In this document: in pieces, positions 1 through 9,493 of the stretch
How the letters are laid out: the number at the start of each line of letters is the position of its first letter
Position numbering within the stretch: position 1 is the stretch's first letter
Source of the DNA: Vibrio sp. 10N.261.55.A7
GTDB taxonomy: Bacteria; Pseudomonadota; Gammaproteobacteria; Enterobacterales; Vibrionaceae
Assembly (NCBI RefSeq): GCF_002877365.1
Contig: NZ_MCWZ01000014.1
Span: 20,127-84,126 of the forward strand
Direction: 5' to 3'
Length of the DNA stretch: 64,000 nucleotides
Made by a program: the position numbers and the translations under genes
Notes under the pieces: generated by a model
The model's input: only the letters and a program-made list of their open reading frames with translations
What the model was told of the DNA's origin: nothing
Databases searched by the model: none

Positions 1-640
1 CGCGTTGACCGTCATAGGAATCTGGGTCAAATGTTGAAGCTAAGTAGTAGAAACCTTCAAAGTCATTCGTGTTGTAGTAAAGATCGTACTCAATAACACC
101 ATCTTTATATTCTGTACCCGCAGAGTACAGAGACATCTGGTGGTTTTGATTATCCGATTGAATATGGCTGAATGAAAACTCAACAAAAGAGAAAGCACTG
201 ATTTTACGCGGCTTGTCAGATGTGTTTTTGATGACCACGTCCCAAACTTCTGCATCTTCACCTTTTGGTACGAAAAGCGTTTTTTCAGCGCTGATTCCGC
301 TGTACTCACATTTGAATTTTGAGTAAGACAGGCCGTGACGAACTTCGTAGCTCGCTTCGTCTAAGCTTTTTGCAACTGGCTGCCATGAAATCGACCAGTA
401 ATCACCGGTTTCATCGTCACGTAGGTACACATAGTGTCCAGGACGATCAAACGATGCATTGGGTCTGAACTTAGTCACGCGGTTATATTCAGGCGAATTG
501 TAGAATGAGTAACCACCAGCGTTGTGAGAGATTACAGTACAAAACTTTTCAGTACCTAGGTAGTTAGTCCAAGGTGCTGGAACGTCAGGGCGAGTGATGA
601 CGTATTCACGATTCTCATTATCGAAATAGCCGTATTTCAT
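1..640 (-). CDS. chbP: N,N'-diacetylchitobiose phosphorylase, GH94 (N-terminal part, runs off window)
   Basis: This is the first 213 codons of a cytoplasmic GH94 phosphorylase that cleaves (GlcNAc)2 with phosphate to GlcNAc-1-phosphate and GlcNAc. The start is the ATG at 640. The visible protein begins MKYGYFDNENREYVITRP and matches, from memory, the beta-sandwich N-terminal domain of Vibrio chitobiose phosphorylase almost residue for residue, including the stretch around FSFSHIQSDNQNHQMSLY. The catalytic (alpha/alpha)6 barrel lies outside the window. It is the last gene seen in the chitobiose operon, 91 bp downstream of the GH20 hexosaminidase. Small hairpins in that gap may lower its expression. 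The identity is secure; only the 3' end is unknown. Confidence 0.95.
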   Translation of the reverse strand, partial: MKYGYFDNENREYVITRPDVPAPWTNYLGTEKFCTVISHNAGGYSFYNSPEYNRVTKFRPNASFDRPGHYVYLRDDETGDYWSISWQPVAKSLDEASYEVRHGLSYSKFKCEYSGISAEKTLFVPKGEDAEVWDVVIKNTSDKPRKISAFSFVEFSFSHIQSDNQNHQMSLYSAGTEYKDGVIEYDLYYNTNDFEGFYYLASTFDPDSYDGQR

Positions 641-702
641 GGTTCTATCCTTTTGTATAGGCTGCTAATACAACAGCCAAAATAAGTGCTAGTGAAATTT
701 AA

Positions 703-721
703 AAGAGCGAAAAACGCTCTT
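703..721 (-). terminator. Intercistronic hairpin, possible weak terminator
   Basis: A 7-bp stem (AAGAGCG/CGCTCTT) is followed on the minus strand by a T/A-rich run. It sits just after the hexosaminidase stop codon and before chbP. A second small inverted repeat (GGCTG/CAGCC, 660-678) follows. It could attenuate or protect the mRNA. A complete stop is unlikely because chbP clearly belongs to the operon. Confidence 0.4.
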
Positions 722-731
722 AACTTGAGTC

Positions 732-2645
732 TTACTTCCACGGTGAACGGTATTGAACATTCTGCTTGTCTAGCAGAGGCAAATGGCCTTTCAGTCGCGT
801 TAAATAGTCATCCCAGTCTCGCTGTTCATTGCTGGTCCAGTAGGCTTCAGCCATGGCAGTTAAACGTGGGAATATCATGTAATCAATGCGCTCTTGATGG
901 GTGACGATTTCACACCATAAGGCACATTGAACACCTAGAATGCGTTTCTTAATTGGGTCGCTAGCATCGATGTCAGCTAGCGGCTCATATTGGTAAGCTT
1001 GCTTAATGGGTAAAACGTTCGCCCAGTTAACCCCTGGTTCTTCTGGTGCGTAATCTTGCGCCATATCCAAATACGTGTGTTGCGCCGGTTGCAAAATGAC
1101 GTCAAACCCTTGTTTCGCACACTTTAAGGCCGCTTCTTCGCTAAGCCATGAATAGATGATGGTGTCTTTACTGACTTTGTCTCCGTGTTGAGCTTCTTCC
1201 CAACCGACCATGCGCTTCCCAAGTGAACGAAGTTTCTTTTCGGCAAAGCGAAGCAAGTGACCTTGAAGTTCTTTTGGATCCTTATAGCCATGCTCTTCCA
1301 TTAGGGATTGGCATTTCTCACTTTTCTCCCAAACGCCATTGGGCACTTCATCGGCACCAATGTGAATCCATGGAGACGGGAATAGTGCGGCAACCTCTTC
1401 AAGTACTTTCTCTAAAAAGGTGTAAGTACCTGGCAACCCTGGAGAGAGTACGTTGTCGCTGTAGTTTTGAATGCTACGGTATTCAGATTGATCATCGGGG
1501 TCGACAAGCAATTCAGGCAGTGCCTTGATCGCAGCTCGACTGTGGCCTGGCACATCTATCTCAGGAATGATCGTAATTCCACGTTGCTGTGCAAAGGCGA
1601 TGATCTCTTTGATCTGTTCTTGGCTGTAAAAGCCAGAGTACGCTTGATCAATATGACTAAATTGAGGTTCAAGCTCTGACTGTGTTGAGCGATGAGAGCC
1701 GACATTAGTCAACTCTGGAAAGGCTTTTATTTCAATTCGCCAGCCTTCATCATCAGTCAAGTGCCAGTGAAAGGTATTAAATTTGTAGTGAGCCAGTTGA
1801 TTGATCAGGCGCTTAACGGTTTCTATCGGGTGAAAGTGACGAGAGCAATCAAGCATCATGCCGCGGTAGTCGTATCGAGGCGTATCTGATATCTGAACGA
1901 AAGGAATGTGGAGTGCATTTTCTTCGTTGTTTTCTTGGATCAGTTGGATAAAAGAAGCGGTAGCGTGAACAAAGCCAGCCGATGAATTTGCTTCAAGAGT
2001 GACTCCACTTTGATCCACCGTAAGCTGATACTCATTCTTGTCACAAATAGGATTGGTGCGATAGCGAATATCACTACGACCGATCGAATGAGTCTTAAAG
2101 TTAAAAAGAGTGAGTAATTCCTGTTGAAGCCAGTTTGCTGCGCCGTCTGCAGTGCTTGCTTGCAAGGTTATTTGGCTTTTACCACTTAAAGTAAAATGCC
2201 CTGGTGACGTTTCTATTTTACTTGGCTTCGGAATGACGCAGATTTCCGCCGCCTTTACATGCGGAATCTCTGCTCGTTGGCGATATGGCGATGCCAATAC
2301 CACTGGTGTCATTGTTACGGCATGGCGCTCATCAGTGTCAGTGTTGACCAGCACAGCGTCTTTAAGGCCATCAGTGTAAAATCTTAGTGGTGCCGTATGA
2401 ATACTGAATTCACAATAGAAGTGGTCATTAGCTTTTAATACTTGTGTATTTGGTTTTAGAACACAGTAACTGCCGACTTGAGTCAGCTGACCATTTGATA
2501 CGCTTTGGGGTTGGATGTATCGATCCATAATAAAGTTAAATGACCAATTTTGAATATCTTGATCACTCAGATTATGTAACGTTAGGGCAAAACGACAGGC
2601 TGGGTTTTGCTCTGAAAGTACTGCTAAATCTACTCTATAACTCAT
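732..2645 (-). CDS. Beta-N-acetylhexosaminidase, GH20
   Basis: A 637-residue GH20 exo-enzyme that removes terminal GlcNAc from chitin oligosaccharides. There is no signal peptide (start MSYRVDLAVL), so it acts in the cytoplasm on imported sugars. An N-terminal carbohydrate-binding-like domain (about 1-130) and a GH20b domain (about 140-260) precede the TIM barrel. The barrel shows YRGMMLDCSRHFHP, FHWHLTDDEGWRIEI and the catalytic Asp-Glu pair in IHIGADEVP. The ATG at 2645 has a GAGG ribosome binding site. It is equivalent, from memory, to V. cholerae VC0613. It lies 9 bp downstream of gspK in the same operon and is expected to be ChiS-dependent. Confidence 0.95.
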   Translation of the reverse strand: MSYRVDLAVLSEQNPACRFALTLHNLSDQDIQNWSFNFIMDRYIQPQSVSNGQLTQVGSYCVLKPNTQVLKANDHFYCEFSIHTAPLRFYTDGLKDAVLVNTDTDERHAVTMTPVVLASPYRQRAEIPHVKAAEICVIPKPSKIETSPGHFTLSGKSQITLQASTADGAANWLQQELLTLFNFKTHSIGRSDIRYRTNPICDKNEYQLTVDQSGVTLEANSSAGFVHATASFIQLIQENNEENALHIPFVQISDTPRYDYRGMMLDCSRHFHPIETVKRLINQLAHYKFNTFHWHLTDDEGWRIEIKAFPELTNVGSHRSTQSELEPQFSHIDQAYSGFYSQEQIKEIIAFAQQRGITIIPEIDVPGHSRAAIKALPELLVDPDDQSEYRSIQNYSDNVLSPGLPGTYTFLEKVLEEVAALFPSPWIHIGADEVPNGVWEKSEKCQSLMEEHGYKDPKELQGHLLRFAEKKLRSLGKRMVGWEEAQHGDKVSKDTIIYSWLSEEAALKCAKQGFDVILQPAQHTYLDMAQDYAPEEPGVNWANVLPIKQAYQYEPLADIDASDPIKKRILGVQCALWCEIVTHQERIDYMIFPRLTAMAEAYWTSNEQRDWDDYLTRLKGHLPLLDKQNVQYRSPWK

Positions 2646-2654
2646 CTTAGATCC

Positions 2655-3530
2655 TCAGTACAAGTTGTGCTTTTTTTTGCCGGCGAACATTAGTGCACCT
2701 TCAATAGCGTCAAATTGTGGTTTTACAATCCACTGCTGAACGGGCGGAGACAACCATGCGACGATGCGTTCAGCAATACTGCCCATGAGACAGATTTTGT
2801 CAGCGCCCTTACGATTGAGAGCAACCAAAAACATTTCAATGTCAGAAGCGGTTTGTTTGAGCATTTCAATCGCCAACTCGTCGCCTTCGTTGGCCAACTG
2901 GAAAATAGCTGGAGAGAATTGGCCATAGTCTTTCGGAATTGCGCTCTTAGACCACTCAACGATTTGATCAATATCGTTGTTAAAGTGATTCATGACATGC
3001 CTAGAGAGGGCTGTGTCAGGTCGAATGCCATCCTGAGTGAGTAACACCTGCTGTATGAGCCTTAAACCCATCACTGCGCCACCACCTTGGTCTGAAATAG
3101 GAAACTCACGTCCCCCAACGACATGCTGTTGACCATTTTTAAGTAAGATGCCACACGACCCAGTACCACCAATCATGATTGCACCATCACTGCCATTGTG
3201 AGCACCGACACAGGCACCATAAGCATCGGTGTTCAGTGTTATGCTGGCAAATGGGTGGTCGAGTGCCATGAATTGCGTCCAAGCCGATTTATGCTCTGCA
3301 CCAGCAAGTGCGAGCCCAACGTGCATTGAAGGATAATCAGTAGAGGTTAACCCTCCTTGCTGAGCAGCTGCGTCAATCGCATTGATAATAGAGGACATCG
3401 CAACATCAACCCCAAGAAGGATATTTGCGCTACCACTTTTGGCTTCACCAATAAATTGGCCATCTTGGGTGCGAATACGCGCGCGACATGATGTTCCACC
3501 ACCATCAATACCAACGTAAAAAAGCGTCAT
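2655..3530 (-). CDS. gspK: Glucosamine/N-acetylglucosamine kinase, BadF/BadG family
   Basis: A 291-residue ASKHA-fold kinase. The N-terminal phosphate-1 loop FYVGIDGGGTSCRARI (residues 3-18) binds ATP. IMIGGTGSCGILL (about 118-130) is the adenosine/phosphate-2 region, and ISDQGGGAVMG is typical of the BadF/GspK group. It phosphorylates GlcN (and related amino sugars) released by the neighbouring hydrolases so that they can enter the amino-sugar phosphate pool. The start codon at 3530 follows the GH9 stop by 2 nt with a GGAGAG ribosome binding site, implying translational coupling. It matches VC0614 in position and family. Substrate preference (GlcN versus GlcNAc) is inferred from that homolog. 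Confidence 0.9.
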   Translation of the reverse strand: MTLFYVGIDGGGTSCRARIRTQDGQFIGEAKSGSANILLGVDVAMSSIINAIDAAAQQGGLTSTDYPSMHVGLALAGAEHKSAWTQFMALDHPFASITLNTDAYGACVGAHNGSDGAIMIGGTGSCGILLKNGQQHVVGGREFPISDQGGGAVMGLRLIQQVLLTQDGIRPDTALSRHVMNHFNNDIDQIVEWSKSAIPKDYGQFSPAIFQLANEGDELAIEMLKQTASDIEMFLVALNRKGADKICLMGSIAERIVAWLSPPVQQWIVKPQFDAIEGALMFAGKKKHNLY

Positions 3531-3532
3531 AA

Positions 3533-5260
3533 TTATTTCTCTCCCGTATTAGAAACAAAGTGCTTATATTGGTTGATGACAGCGAGCATGTACCATGCTC
3601 CATGCGGAATCCATTGTTCACCCCAGCGCCAGTTTTGTAGCATGTCGTCCTTTTGGCCGTCAGGATTGAAGGCGATGTCTTGTTCATTTTCAAAGCCAGC
3701 CGTAATGCCATTGCAGACACCACCTTTGGCATTGAAGAAACCTAAGTGAGGTAAATACTCAGGATTATTGTGACCATGCCCATCGAGCATGCACATGTTG
3801 TAAGGATTAAGCCCTACTATCCAGTTAAGAGAGTTTTGAGCGTAATCAGTCAGTTGTTGTTTTAGCTTCGCATCATCGATGAATGGTTGAGCTGAGAAAG
3901 CCATGCTGGCCAACGACCCTAATCGAGCATTCTCACCTTGCCACCAGTAACCGCTCTCGTTGTTTTGTGCGACGAAAAACGCGTCTCGTTTGTCTCCATC
4001 CACTGATTTTACGTACTGACGAGGGTAACCAAATGGGTTAGCGACGTTAGCCGTGATAGAGAGTTCAAATTGGCAGGCCGATTGAATGACTTCTTTTGCG
4101 CGCGATGCAGCGCTGTTGTCTACTTCTATAGAAAGGTATTCGCATAACGCGATAACAGGTAACCCTGCTTCGGCCGCATGGAAATATGGGCGAGAACCAT
4201 CTGAATTTGCAGACCAAAAATGATCGACATTTGAATCTGATCGTTGACGATCCATTAAACGAGTCGCCCAAAGCCTTGCTTGAATGAGATATTTTTCTTC
4301 ATTGGATGTGCGATATAGCTCAGTGGAAGCAAGCAACGCACAATACTCATCAATGATGTTTTCTTCACCGTTATTAAGGTACTGAGTATTGTATTCAACA
4401 AGGTGCCAGTATCCTCGCTCTGCGGCTTGAAGGTAATCCGTTTGAGAGTACTCACCATGCTCTGATAAGCGGGCGGCGGCGGCTAAGGCTGCGATTGATA
4501 CCCCTGCGCCTTGACGAAAACCTGCTTGGTAATCATCGCTTTTATGGCCGTCTTGAGTTTCATAAGCACAAATGTCGCGTTGATTGATGTCTTTGCTCCA
4601 TTTGTCAAAGACCGTCATGTAAAAAAATCCCTCAGTGTTTTGCATCCGAACTAAGAAGTCAGCACCGAACAAAGCCTCTTCCGTAAGGCGAGTGCGAGAA
4701 AAAGGAGCAAAACCTGAGTGATTTTCTAAAAGGGTTAACCCTTTCAGCATGTTCCATACCACCATGGGTATTTGCTGAGGGTTTAAGTAATTGGCATAAG
4801 AAAGGTGGCTCAGGTATTTACTGACGTCACCAGAAGCATCGTACCAGCCGCCATGCACGTCGGCAGTGACATTTGTGCCTAGCAGCGGTACTTGCTTATC
4901 CTGTTGATCAAAAATCCCACCACATCGTTGTGACTTAAAATAGTGCAGCACATCTGAAAATGTTTGCTGCATCAAAATACCCTCAGAAATTTCAAAGTTT
5001 TCTGAACGAGTATTTTGATATGAAATATAGTAATGGCCAGGGGCGACGAGTTGAGAAAAGTCGATGCTGTAAAAGTGACCTTGATGCCACTGTGCACAGC
5101 TCTTTCCGGCACTGACTGGAAGAGATAAAACAATCTGATGATCACTAGCACGTACTACTTGCGCATTCATACTAGAGAGGGTTTTCTCTTTAGTCATGAT
5201 GATGGCTTGCTTAGTACCCTGTACTTCATAACCGATATGGTTAGTGAGTAACTGCATCAA
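3533..5260 (-). CDS. GH9 exo-beta-D-glucosaminidase (cellulase-like fold)
   Basis: A 575-residue GH9 protein with an N-terminal immunoglobulin-like CelD_N domain (about 1-95) and an (alpha/alpha)6 catalytic domain. The segment GGWYDASGDVSKYLSH (from about residue 136) carries the GH9 catalytic Asp region. NPEYLPHLGFF and the acidic QDIAFNPDGQKDD segment lie near the C terminus. Vibrio/Photobacterium members annotated as endoglucanases have been shown to be exo-glucosaminidases, and the chitobiose operon context fits that activity rather than cellulose digestion. No signal peptide is visible, so it is cytoplasmic. Equivalent to VC0615. The ATG at 5260 is preferred over MQ at 5257, but the difference is trivial. 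Confidence 0.9.
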   Translation of the reverse strand: MMQLLTNHIGYEVQGTKQAIIMTKEKTLSSMNAQVVRASDHQIVLSLPVSAGKSCAQWHQGHFYSIDFSQLVAPGHYYISYQNTRSENFEISEGILMQQTFSDVLHYFKSQRCGGIFDQQDKQVPLLGTNVTADVHGGWYDASGDVSKYLSHLSYANYLNPQQIPMVVWNMLKGLTLLENHSGFAPFSRTRLTEEALFGADFLVRMQNTEGFFYMTVFDKWSKDINQRDICAYETQDGHKSDDYQAGFRQGAGVSIAALAAAARLSEHGEYSQTDYLQAAERGYWHLVEYNTQYLNNGEENIIDEYCALLASTELYRTSNEEKYLIQARLWATRLMDRQRSDSNVDHFWSANSDGSRPYFHAAEAGLPVIALCEYLSIEVDNSAASRAKEVIQSACQFELSITANVANPFGYPRQYVKSVDGDKRDAFFVAQNNESGYWWQGENARLGSLASMAFSAQPFIDDAKLKQQLTDYAQNSLNWIVGLNPYNMCMLDGHGHNNPEYLPHLGFFNAKGGVCNGITAGFENEQDIAFNPDGQKDDMLQNWRWGEQWIPHGAWYMLAVINQYKHFVSNTGEK

Positions 5261-5296
5261 ATATCTCCGAATTTATAATGATTATTATTTTTTATG

Positions 5297-5328
5297 CCTA
5301 GAGCCAAGCGATCAAACTTAGCTCTAGG
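5297..5328 (-). repeat. Intercistronic stem-loop
   Basis: Perfect 8-bp arms (CCTAGAGC/GCTCTAGG) enclose a 16-nt loop in the 85-bp gap between the second ATPase gene and the GH9 gene. No T-run follows it on the minus strand, so it is not an intrinsic terminator. It may be an mRNA stability or processing element. Confidence 0.5.
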
Positions 5329-5345
5329 TGGATTGTTATGTGTTA

Positions 5346-6338
5346 TTAATCGTATAAGTAACAGCGAACAAAATGGTTATCTGAAAGCTGTGTGACTTCA
5401 GGAAGGTGTTCTTTACATTTATCCATTGCATGAGTACAACGTCCGGCAAATGGGCATCCCGCAGACGCTGGCGTCCATAGTGGGATTTCACCCTTGTTAC
5501 CTTCAAGCTTGGTATGAATGGATTTACTTGGATCTGGAACCGCAGATACAAGCAGTTTGGTGTAAGGGTGTTGAGGGTTTGCTATGACTTCATCGGTATC
5601 GCCCCATTCCACCATGTGACCGACGTACATCACTGAGATGTCTTCCGCGATGTAACGAGCAGTAGCGATATCATGGGTAATGTATAGAAGAGACATTTGC
5701 TTCTCAAATTTCATCTCTTCCATTAGGTTAAGTACACCAGCACGGATAGATACATCGAGCATGGATGTAGGTTCATCCGCCAACACCACTTCTGCGCCTA
5801 CCGCGATGTTTCGTGCTAGGTTGACACGTTGGCGTTGACCACCTGATAGCTGGTGAGGGAATTTTTCCGCCGTTGCTTTTGGTGGAATAAGGCCTACTTG
5901 CTCAAGTAAGTCATAAACGCGCTCTTCCAATTCCTTTTTATTGCTCGCTGACACCTTATTGTGAATGATCAAAGGACGAGCAATATGGTGGAAAATATTG
6001 TGCGTTGGGTTTAATGAACCAAACGGGTCTTGCCATACCATTTGCACACCTTCACGGTAATGCATTAGGTCTTTTCTCGCTGTGATATCTTGAATGTCGC
6101 GACCTTTGTACTCAATTACACCATCAGTCGGTGCGTACATTTTTGCGATCATTTTTGCCGTCGTTGATTTACCAGAACCTGATTCACCTACAACCGCAAG
6201 GCCACGGCTTTTGTACATTTTGAAAGATACGTCATTGATTGCACGCATCATTGGCTGTTGTAATGTATTACTGCTGATAGGAAAGTCTTTTATGACATTC
6301 TTTCCTTCTACCAGTAGTTCGCCATATTCATTGCTCAT
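5346..6338 (-). CDS. Chitobiose ABC transporter ATP-binding protein (DppF/OppF-like)
   Basis: A 330-residue ATPase of the peptide/opine ABC family that pairs with the next ATPase upstream to power (GlcNAc)2 import. Walker A is GESGSGKST (about 53-61), the signature is LSGGQRQR, and Walker B is VVLADEPTSMLD. The C-terminal oligopeptide/dipeptide domain has four conserved cysteines (CPFAGRC, then a Cys in MDKCK and one in FVRCYLYD). The ATG at 6338 has a GGAGA ribosome binding site. The assignment to chitobiose rather than peptides rests on the operon: the binding protein, permeases and chitin enzymes are contiguous, as in VC0616-VC0620. Confidence 0.92.
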   Translation of the reverse strand: MSNEYGELLVEGKNVIKDFPISSNTLQQPMMRAINDVSFKMYKSRGLAVVGESGSGKSTTAKMIAKMYAPTDGVIEYKGRDIQDITARKDLMHYREGVQMVWQDPFGSLNPTHNIFHHIARPLIIHNKVSASNKKELEERVYDLLEQVGLIPPKATAEKFPHQLSGGQRQRVNLARNIAVGAEVVLADEPTSMLDVSIRAGVLNLMEEMKFEKQMSLLYITHDIATARYIAEDISVMYVGHMVEWGDTDEVIANPQHPYTKLLVSAVPDPSKSIHTKLEGNKGEIPLWTPASAGCPFAGRCTHAMDKCKEHLPEVTQLSDNHFVRCYLYD

Positions 6339-6394
6339 AATTGTCTCCAGAAATTCTTATATCTACGTCAGAGTCTTACGCTCATTCGAGCTAG

Positions 6395-7378
6395 TTATGC
6401 CTTTGCCTGAGCAATAGGTTCGCCATATAAGTGGCAGTTAGAGAAGCGGTTTTCTTCTATCTGACGTAAGTGTGTCGGCACCTTAGTACATGCTTCGTGG
6501 ACGCGGTCACAACGAGCTTGGAAACGACAACCTTGAGGGATTTCAAGTAAGTTAAGTGGATTACCTGGAATGCCTTGTAGCTTAGTTTTAGGTCCGATCA
6601 ATGGAGGGAAAGAACTACCCAGCCCTTTGGTGTAAGGGTGGTAAGGGCTTTCTAGAATCTCTTTAGATGGTGCTACCTCAATCAATTCACCCGAGTACAT
6701 GATGCCGATGCGGTCAGAGAACTCGACCATCAATGACAAATCATGAGTAATGAACAATATAGAGAAACCAAACTCTTCTTTAAGTGCGTAGATTTTTTGT
6801 AGAATCTCTCGCTGAACAACCACATCAAGGGCCGTTGTTGGCTCATCCATGATGATCATTTTTGGATTCAGTGCTAACGCAATCGCAATAACCAAACGCT
6901 GACGCATACCACCTGAGAACTGGTGTGGGTAATCGGTCAAGCGGCTAGGGTGGATATCAACGATTTCCAATAACCCTTCTGCACGTTTAATCGCTTGTTC
7001 ACGAGTCATGTTCGTGTGACGCATAATCACGTCACAGAACTGGTCTTGCATCGTCAGTACTGGGTTTAGTGCATTCATGGCACTTTGGAACACCATTGAC
7101 ATCTCACTCCAACGGAAAGATTGCATTCTTTCGTCGCTGTATTGCAGGATGTTTTCACCGTTGAAGATGACCTCACCGCCCGTGATAAATGCAGGTGGCT
7201 TATGTAGACGCATCAAAGAAAAAGCAACAGTGGATTTACCACAACCGGATTCACCGGCTAGGCCAAAGACTTCGCCTGGTGCGATATCAAAACTCACGTT
7301 GTTACATGCGCGGATATCGCCCGCGTCTGTAATGTAGTCGACGCATAAATTGCGGATAGAAATTAGTGGCTCAGTCAT
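6395..7378 (-). CDS. Chitobiose ABC transporter ATP-binding protein (DppD/OppD-like)
   Basis: A 327-residue ATPase with Walker A GESGCGKST (about 41-49), the degenerate signature FSGGMRQR, Walker B MIIMDEPTTALD, and a C-terminal Cys-rich motif (CRFQARC ... CTKV ... CHLYG) typical of oligopeptide-family ATPases. It is the heterodimer partner of the downstream ATPase. The start ATG at 7378 lies 2 nt after the preceding permease stop, so translation is probably coupled. A 56-bp gap separates it from the next ATPase gene. The substrate is inferred from context. Confidence 0.92.
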   Translation of the reverse strand: MTEPLISIRNLCVDYITDAGDIRACNNVSFDIAPGEVFGLAGESGCGKSTVAFSLMRLHKPPAFITGGEVIFNGENILQYSDERMQSFRWSEMSMVFQSAMNALNPVLTMQDQFCDVIMRHTNMTREQAIKRAEGLLEIVDIHPSRLTDYPHQFSGGMRQRLVIAIALALNPKMIIMDEPTTALDVVVQREILQKIYALKEEFGFSILFITHDLSLMVEFSDRIGIMYSGELIEVAPSKEILESPYHPYTKGLGSSFPPLIGPKTKLQGIPGNPLNLLEIPQGCRFQARCDRVHEACTKVPTHLRQIEENRFSNCHLYGEPIAQAKA

Positions 7379-7380
7379 GA

Positions 7381-8406
7381 TTATTTATCTCCGCTCCAAA
7401 GTGAATTTTGTGGTGGTAGTGTTGGTTCGCGCTCAGTTTTGTCTTGCTCTGCAAGCGTTTTCCAGCGCTTCATTCCTTTGTGAGAACGTAGTTGAGGGTT
7501 AGCAATTTCATCGACAGCAAAGTTAAGCAATGCAAGACCAACCACTAAGAAAGTCAGTGCGAAACAAGGTGCTAGAAGCTCCCACCAAGCGCCAACAATC
7601 ATTGAAGAGGATGTGTTTACGTTGTAAAGCATGATGCCCCAGCTAACAGTACTTGGGTTACCAAGGCCTAAGAACGACAATGTTGCTTCTGTCATAATAG
7701 CTAGCATTACAGAGCCGATGAAGCTTGCACCAACGATTGAAATAAGGTTCGGTAGAATTTCAACAAAGATGATTCTGAACGATGATTCACCCAGTACTTC
7801 TGCTGCTTTAACAAATTCTTTTTCACGTAGAGATAGCGTTTGTGAACGTACAACCCTTGCCCCCCATGCCCAGGAGGTGGCACCGATTACCAACGCTATG
7901 GTTAATGGGCCTGCTGCACCTATGAAGGCGGCGATGACAAACAGTAATGGCAATTGAGGGATGACGAGCATGATGTTCATTGCAGCGGATAACACATCAT
8001 CCACGCGTCCACCAAAGTAACCAGCTGAAACACCGATGATGGTTGCCAACACACACACCATTAAACCAGCACCGAAGCCCACAGCTAGTGAGGTACGTGC
8101 ACCATAAACAACTTGTGACCAGACATCTCGACCCATGCGAGTCGTGCCCAATGTGTGCTCAGCTTTCTTAGATAGTAGAAGCGTGCGACGGCTATCTGCT
8201 AAGTTTTGAGCAACCCAACCATCTGGGTTCGCCTGCGCTGACTTCACGACAAATGCAGGGTACTCGTGTGGGTTACCTGTACGCTTATTTGGCTCATACT
8301 TTGTAATAACTGGAGCAAAAATAGCGGCGAAAATGAAAAGCATGATAATTGAAAAGCCAACCAGTGCCTTATGGTTATTCGAGAATAATTTTATTAAGTT
8401 TTTCAT
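7381..8406 (-). CDS. Chitobiose ABC transporter permease (DppC/OppC-like)
   Basis: A 341-residue inner-membrane permease. One N-terminal membrane helix (about 15-33) is followed by a periplasmic loop containing LGTTRMGRDVWSQVVYG, the hallmark of DppC-type permeases. Five more hydrophobic helices follow, with an EAA-type ATPase-coupling loop around REKEFVKAAEVLGESSFRIIF. The C terminus is a roughly 40-residue charged cytoplasmic tail. It starts 2 nt after the upstream permease gene ends. It forms the channel with that permease. Confidence 0.92.
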   Translation of the reverse strand: MKNLIKLFSNNHKALVGFSIIMLFIFAAIFAPVITKYEPNKRTGNPHEYPAFVVKSAQANPDGWVAQNLADSRRTLLLSKKAEHTLGTTRMGRDVWSQVVYGARTSLAVGFGAGLMVCVLATIIGVSAGYFGGRVDDVLSAAMNIMLVIPQLPLLFVIAAFIGAAGPLTIALVIGATSWAWGARVVRSQTLSLREKEFVKAAEVLGESSFRIIFVEILPNLISIVGASFIGSVMLAIMTEATLSFLGLGNPSTVSWGIMLYNVNTSSSMIVGAWWELLAPCFALTFLVVGLALLNFAVDEIANPQLRSHKGMKRWKTLAEQDKTEREPTLPPQNSLWSGDK

Positions 8407-8408
8407 AA

Positions 8409-9395
8409 TTATTTACCCCCTTTGCGTAGGCGAGGATCAAGTGCCACGATAAGGATGTCGGCTAGGAAGTTAAAGAACAGCATAAATAAAGTCATGATGA
8501 GTAGCTGACCTTGCAGGACTTGATAGTCACGTGCATGAATAGCATTCAGTAGTACCGTACCAAGACCAGGGTAGTTGAATATCATCTCGATGATCAGCTG
8601 ACCGCCGATGGCCATACCTAGCGCCATTGAAAGAGCGGTAACACTTGGAAGCATCGCGTTTCGAGCTGCGTAGTTAAAGACAACGCGGTTTTCGCTTAGA
8701 CCTTTACCCTTTGCCATTGTGATGTAATCTTCATTGAGCAGGTTGATCATGTTGTTACGCATGTTGATCAAGAAGCCACCGATTTGGATGATGGTTGCAC
8801 AGAAAAGTGGCAATACAGCGTGGTATGCAACATCTTTCAAGAATTCCCAACTTGTCCAGTCTGGAATCGTACCGGCAGTATAGGCATAAGTAGATGGGAA
8901 CCATTTAGCGCCATAGGCAAAGGTGTATAGCACCAGCATTGCGACTACAACAGGGGGAACGGCTTGAACCACCATCATTCCCGGTGAAATGAATGCGTCA
9001 TATTTACTGCCACGTTTCCACGCTGCGAAAATACCTAATGTTGAGCCAATACAGAATGCTAGTACTACTGCAGAACCCGCTAGGAAAAGAGACCAACCAA
9101 CAGCGCCACCTAAAACTTCGTTTACAGTTTGAGGGAACGTTTGAATTGAGATACCTAGGTCCCAAGTAAGGATACCTTTTAGGTAGATGAAATACTGTTC
9201 GTAGATTGGTCCATCAACAAACCCAAGCAGATCTTTCATTGCTGCGATTCGTTCTGGCGTAACCTGTGAATTTGCATTAGCAAACATCATGGTAACTGGG
9301 TCACCAGGCATTGCTCTAGGCAAAATAAAATTCAGTGTTATTGCAAATAAAAGTGCTATCAAATAGAAAGATAACCGACGAATAAAGAAACCCAT
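8409..9395 (-). CDS. Chitobiose ABC transporter permease (DppB/OppB-like)
   Basis: A 328-residue integral membrane protein. The N terminus FFIRRLSFYLIALLFAITLNFILPRAMPGDPV is the classic DppB start (first helix plus the LPRxxPGDP motif). Further helices follow, with the coupling loop around NEDYITMAKGKGLSENRVVF. The ATG at 9395 has a ribosome binding site of the type AAGGTGTGAG. It is separated from the binding-protein gene by 135 bp holding two hairpins that may set the protein ratio. Function in (GlcNAc)2 uptake is inferred from the operon. Confidence 0.92.
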   Translation of the reverse strand: MGFFIRRLSFYLIALLFAITLNFILPRAMPGDPVTMMFANANSQVTPERIAAMKDLLGFVDGPIYEQYFIYLKGILTWDLGISIQTFPQTVNEVLGGAVGWSLFLAGSAVVLAFCIGSTLGIFAAWKRGSKYDAFISPGMMVVQAVPPVVVAMLVLYTFAYGAKWFPSTYAYTAGTIPDWTSWEFLKDVAYHAVLPLFCATIIQIGGFLINMRNNMINLLNEDYITMAKGKGLSENRVVFNYAARNAMLPSVTALSMALGMAIGGQLIIEMIFNYPGLGTVLLNAIHARDYQVLQGQLLIMTLFMLFFNFLADILIVALDPRLRKGGK

Positions 9396-9441
9396 AACTC
9401 ACACCTTAGTCATCCAGCACTGTTGTGCACCAGATTTAAGA

Positions 9442-9489
9442 CAAAAATCCCCCTGACGCAAAGCGCCACAATTAACAGTAGGAGGGGGA
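9442..9489 (-). terminator. Attenuator-like hairpin between binding protein and permeases
   Basis: On the minus strand, TCCCCCT (483-489 of the 9 kb block) pairs with AGGGGGA (448-454). A small internal hairpin CGC/GCG lies in the loop, and TTTTTG follows directly. This is an intrinsic-terminator shape inside the operon, before the first permease gene. It would allow much more binding protein than permease to be made. Confidence 0.6.
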
Positions 9490-9493
9490 AGTG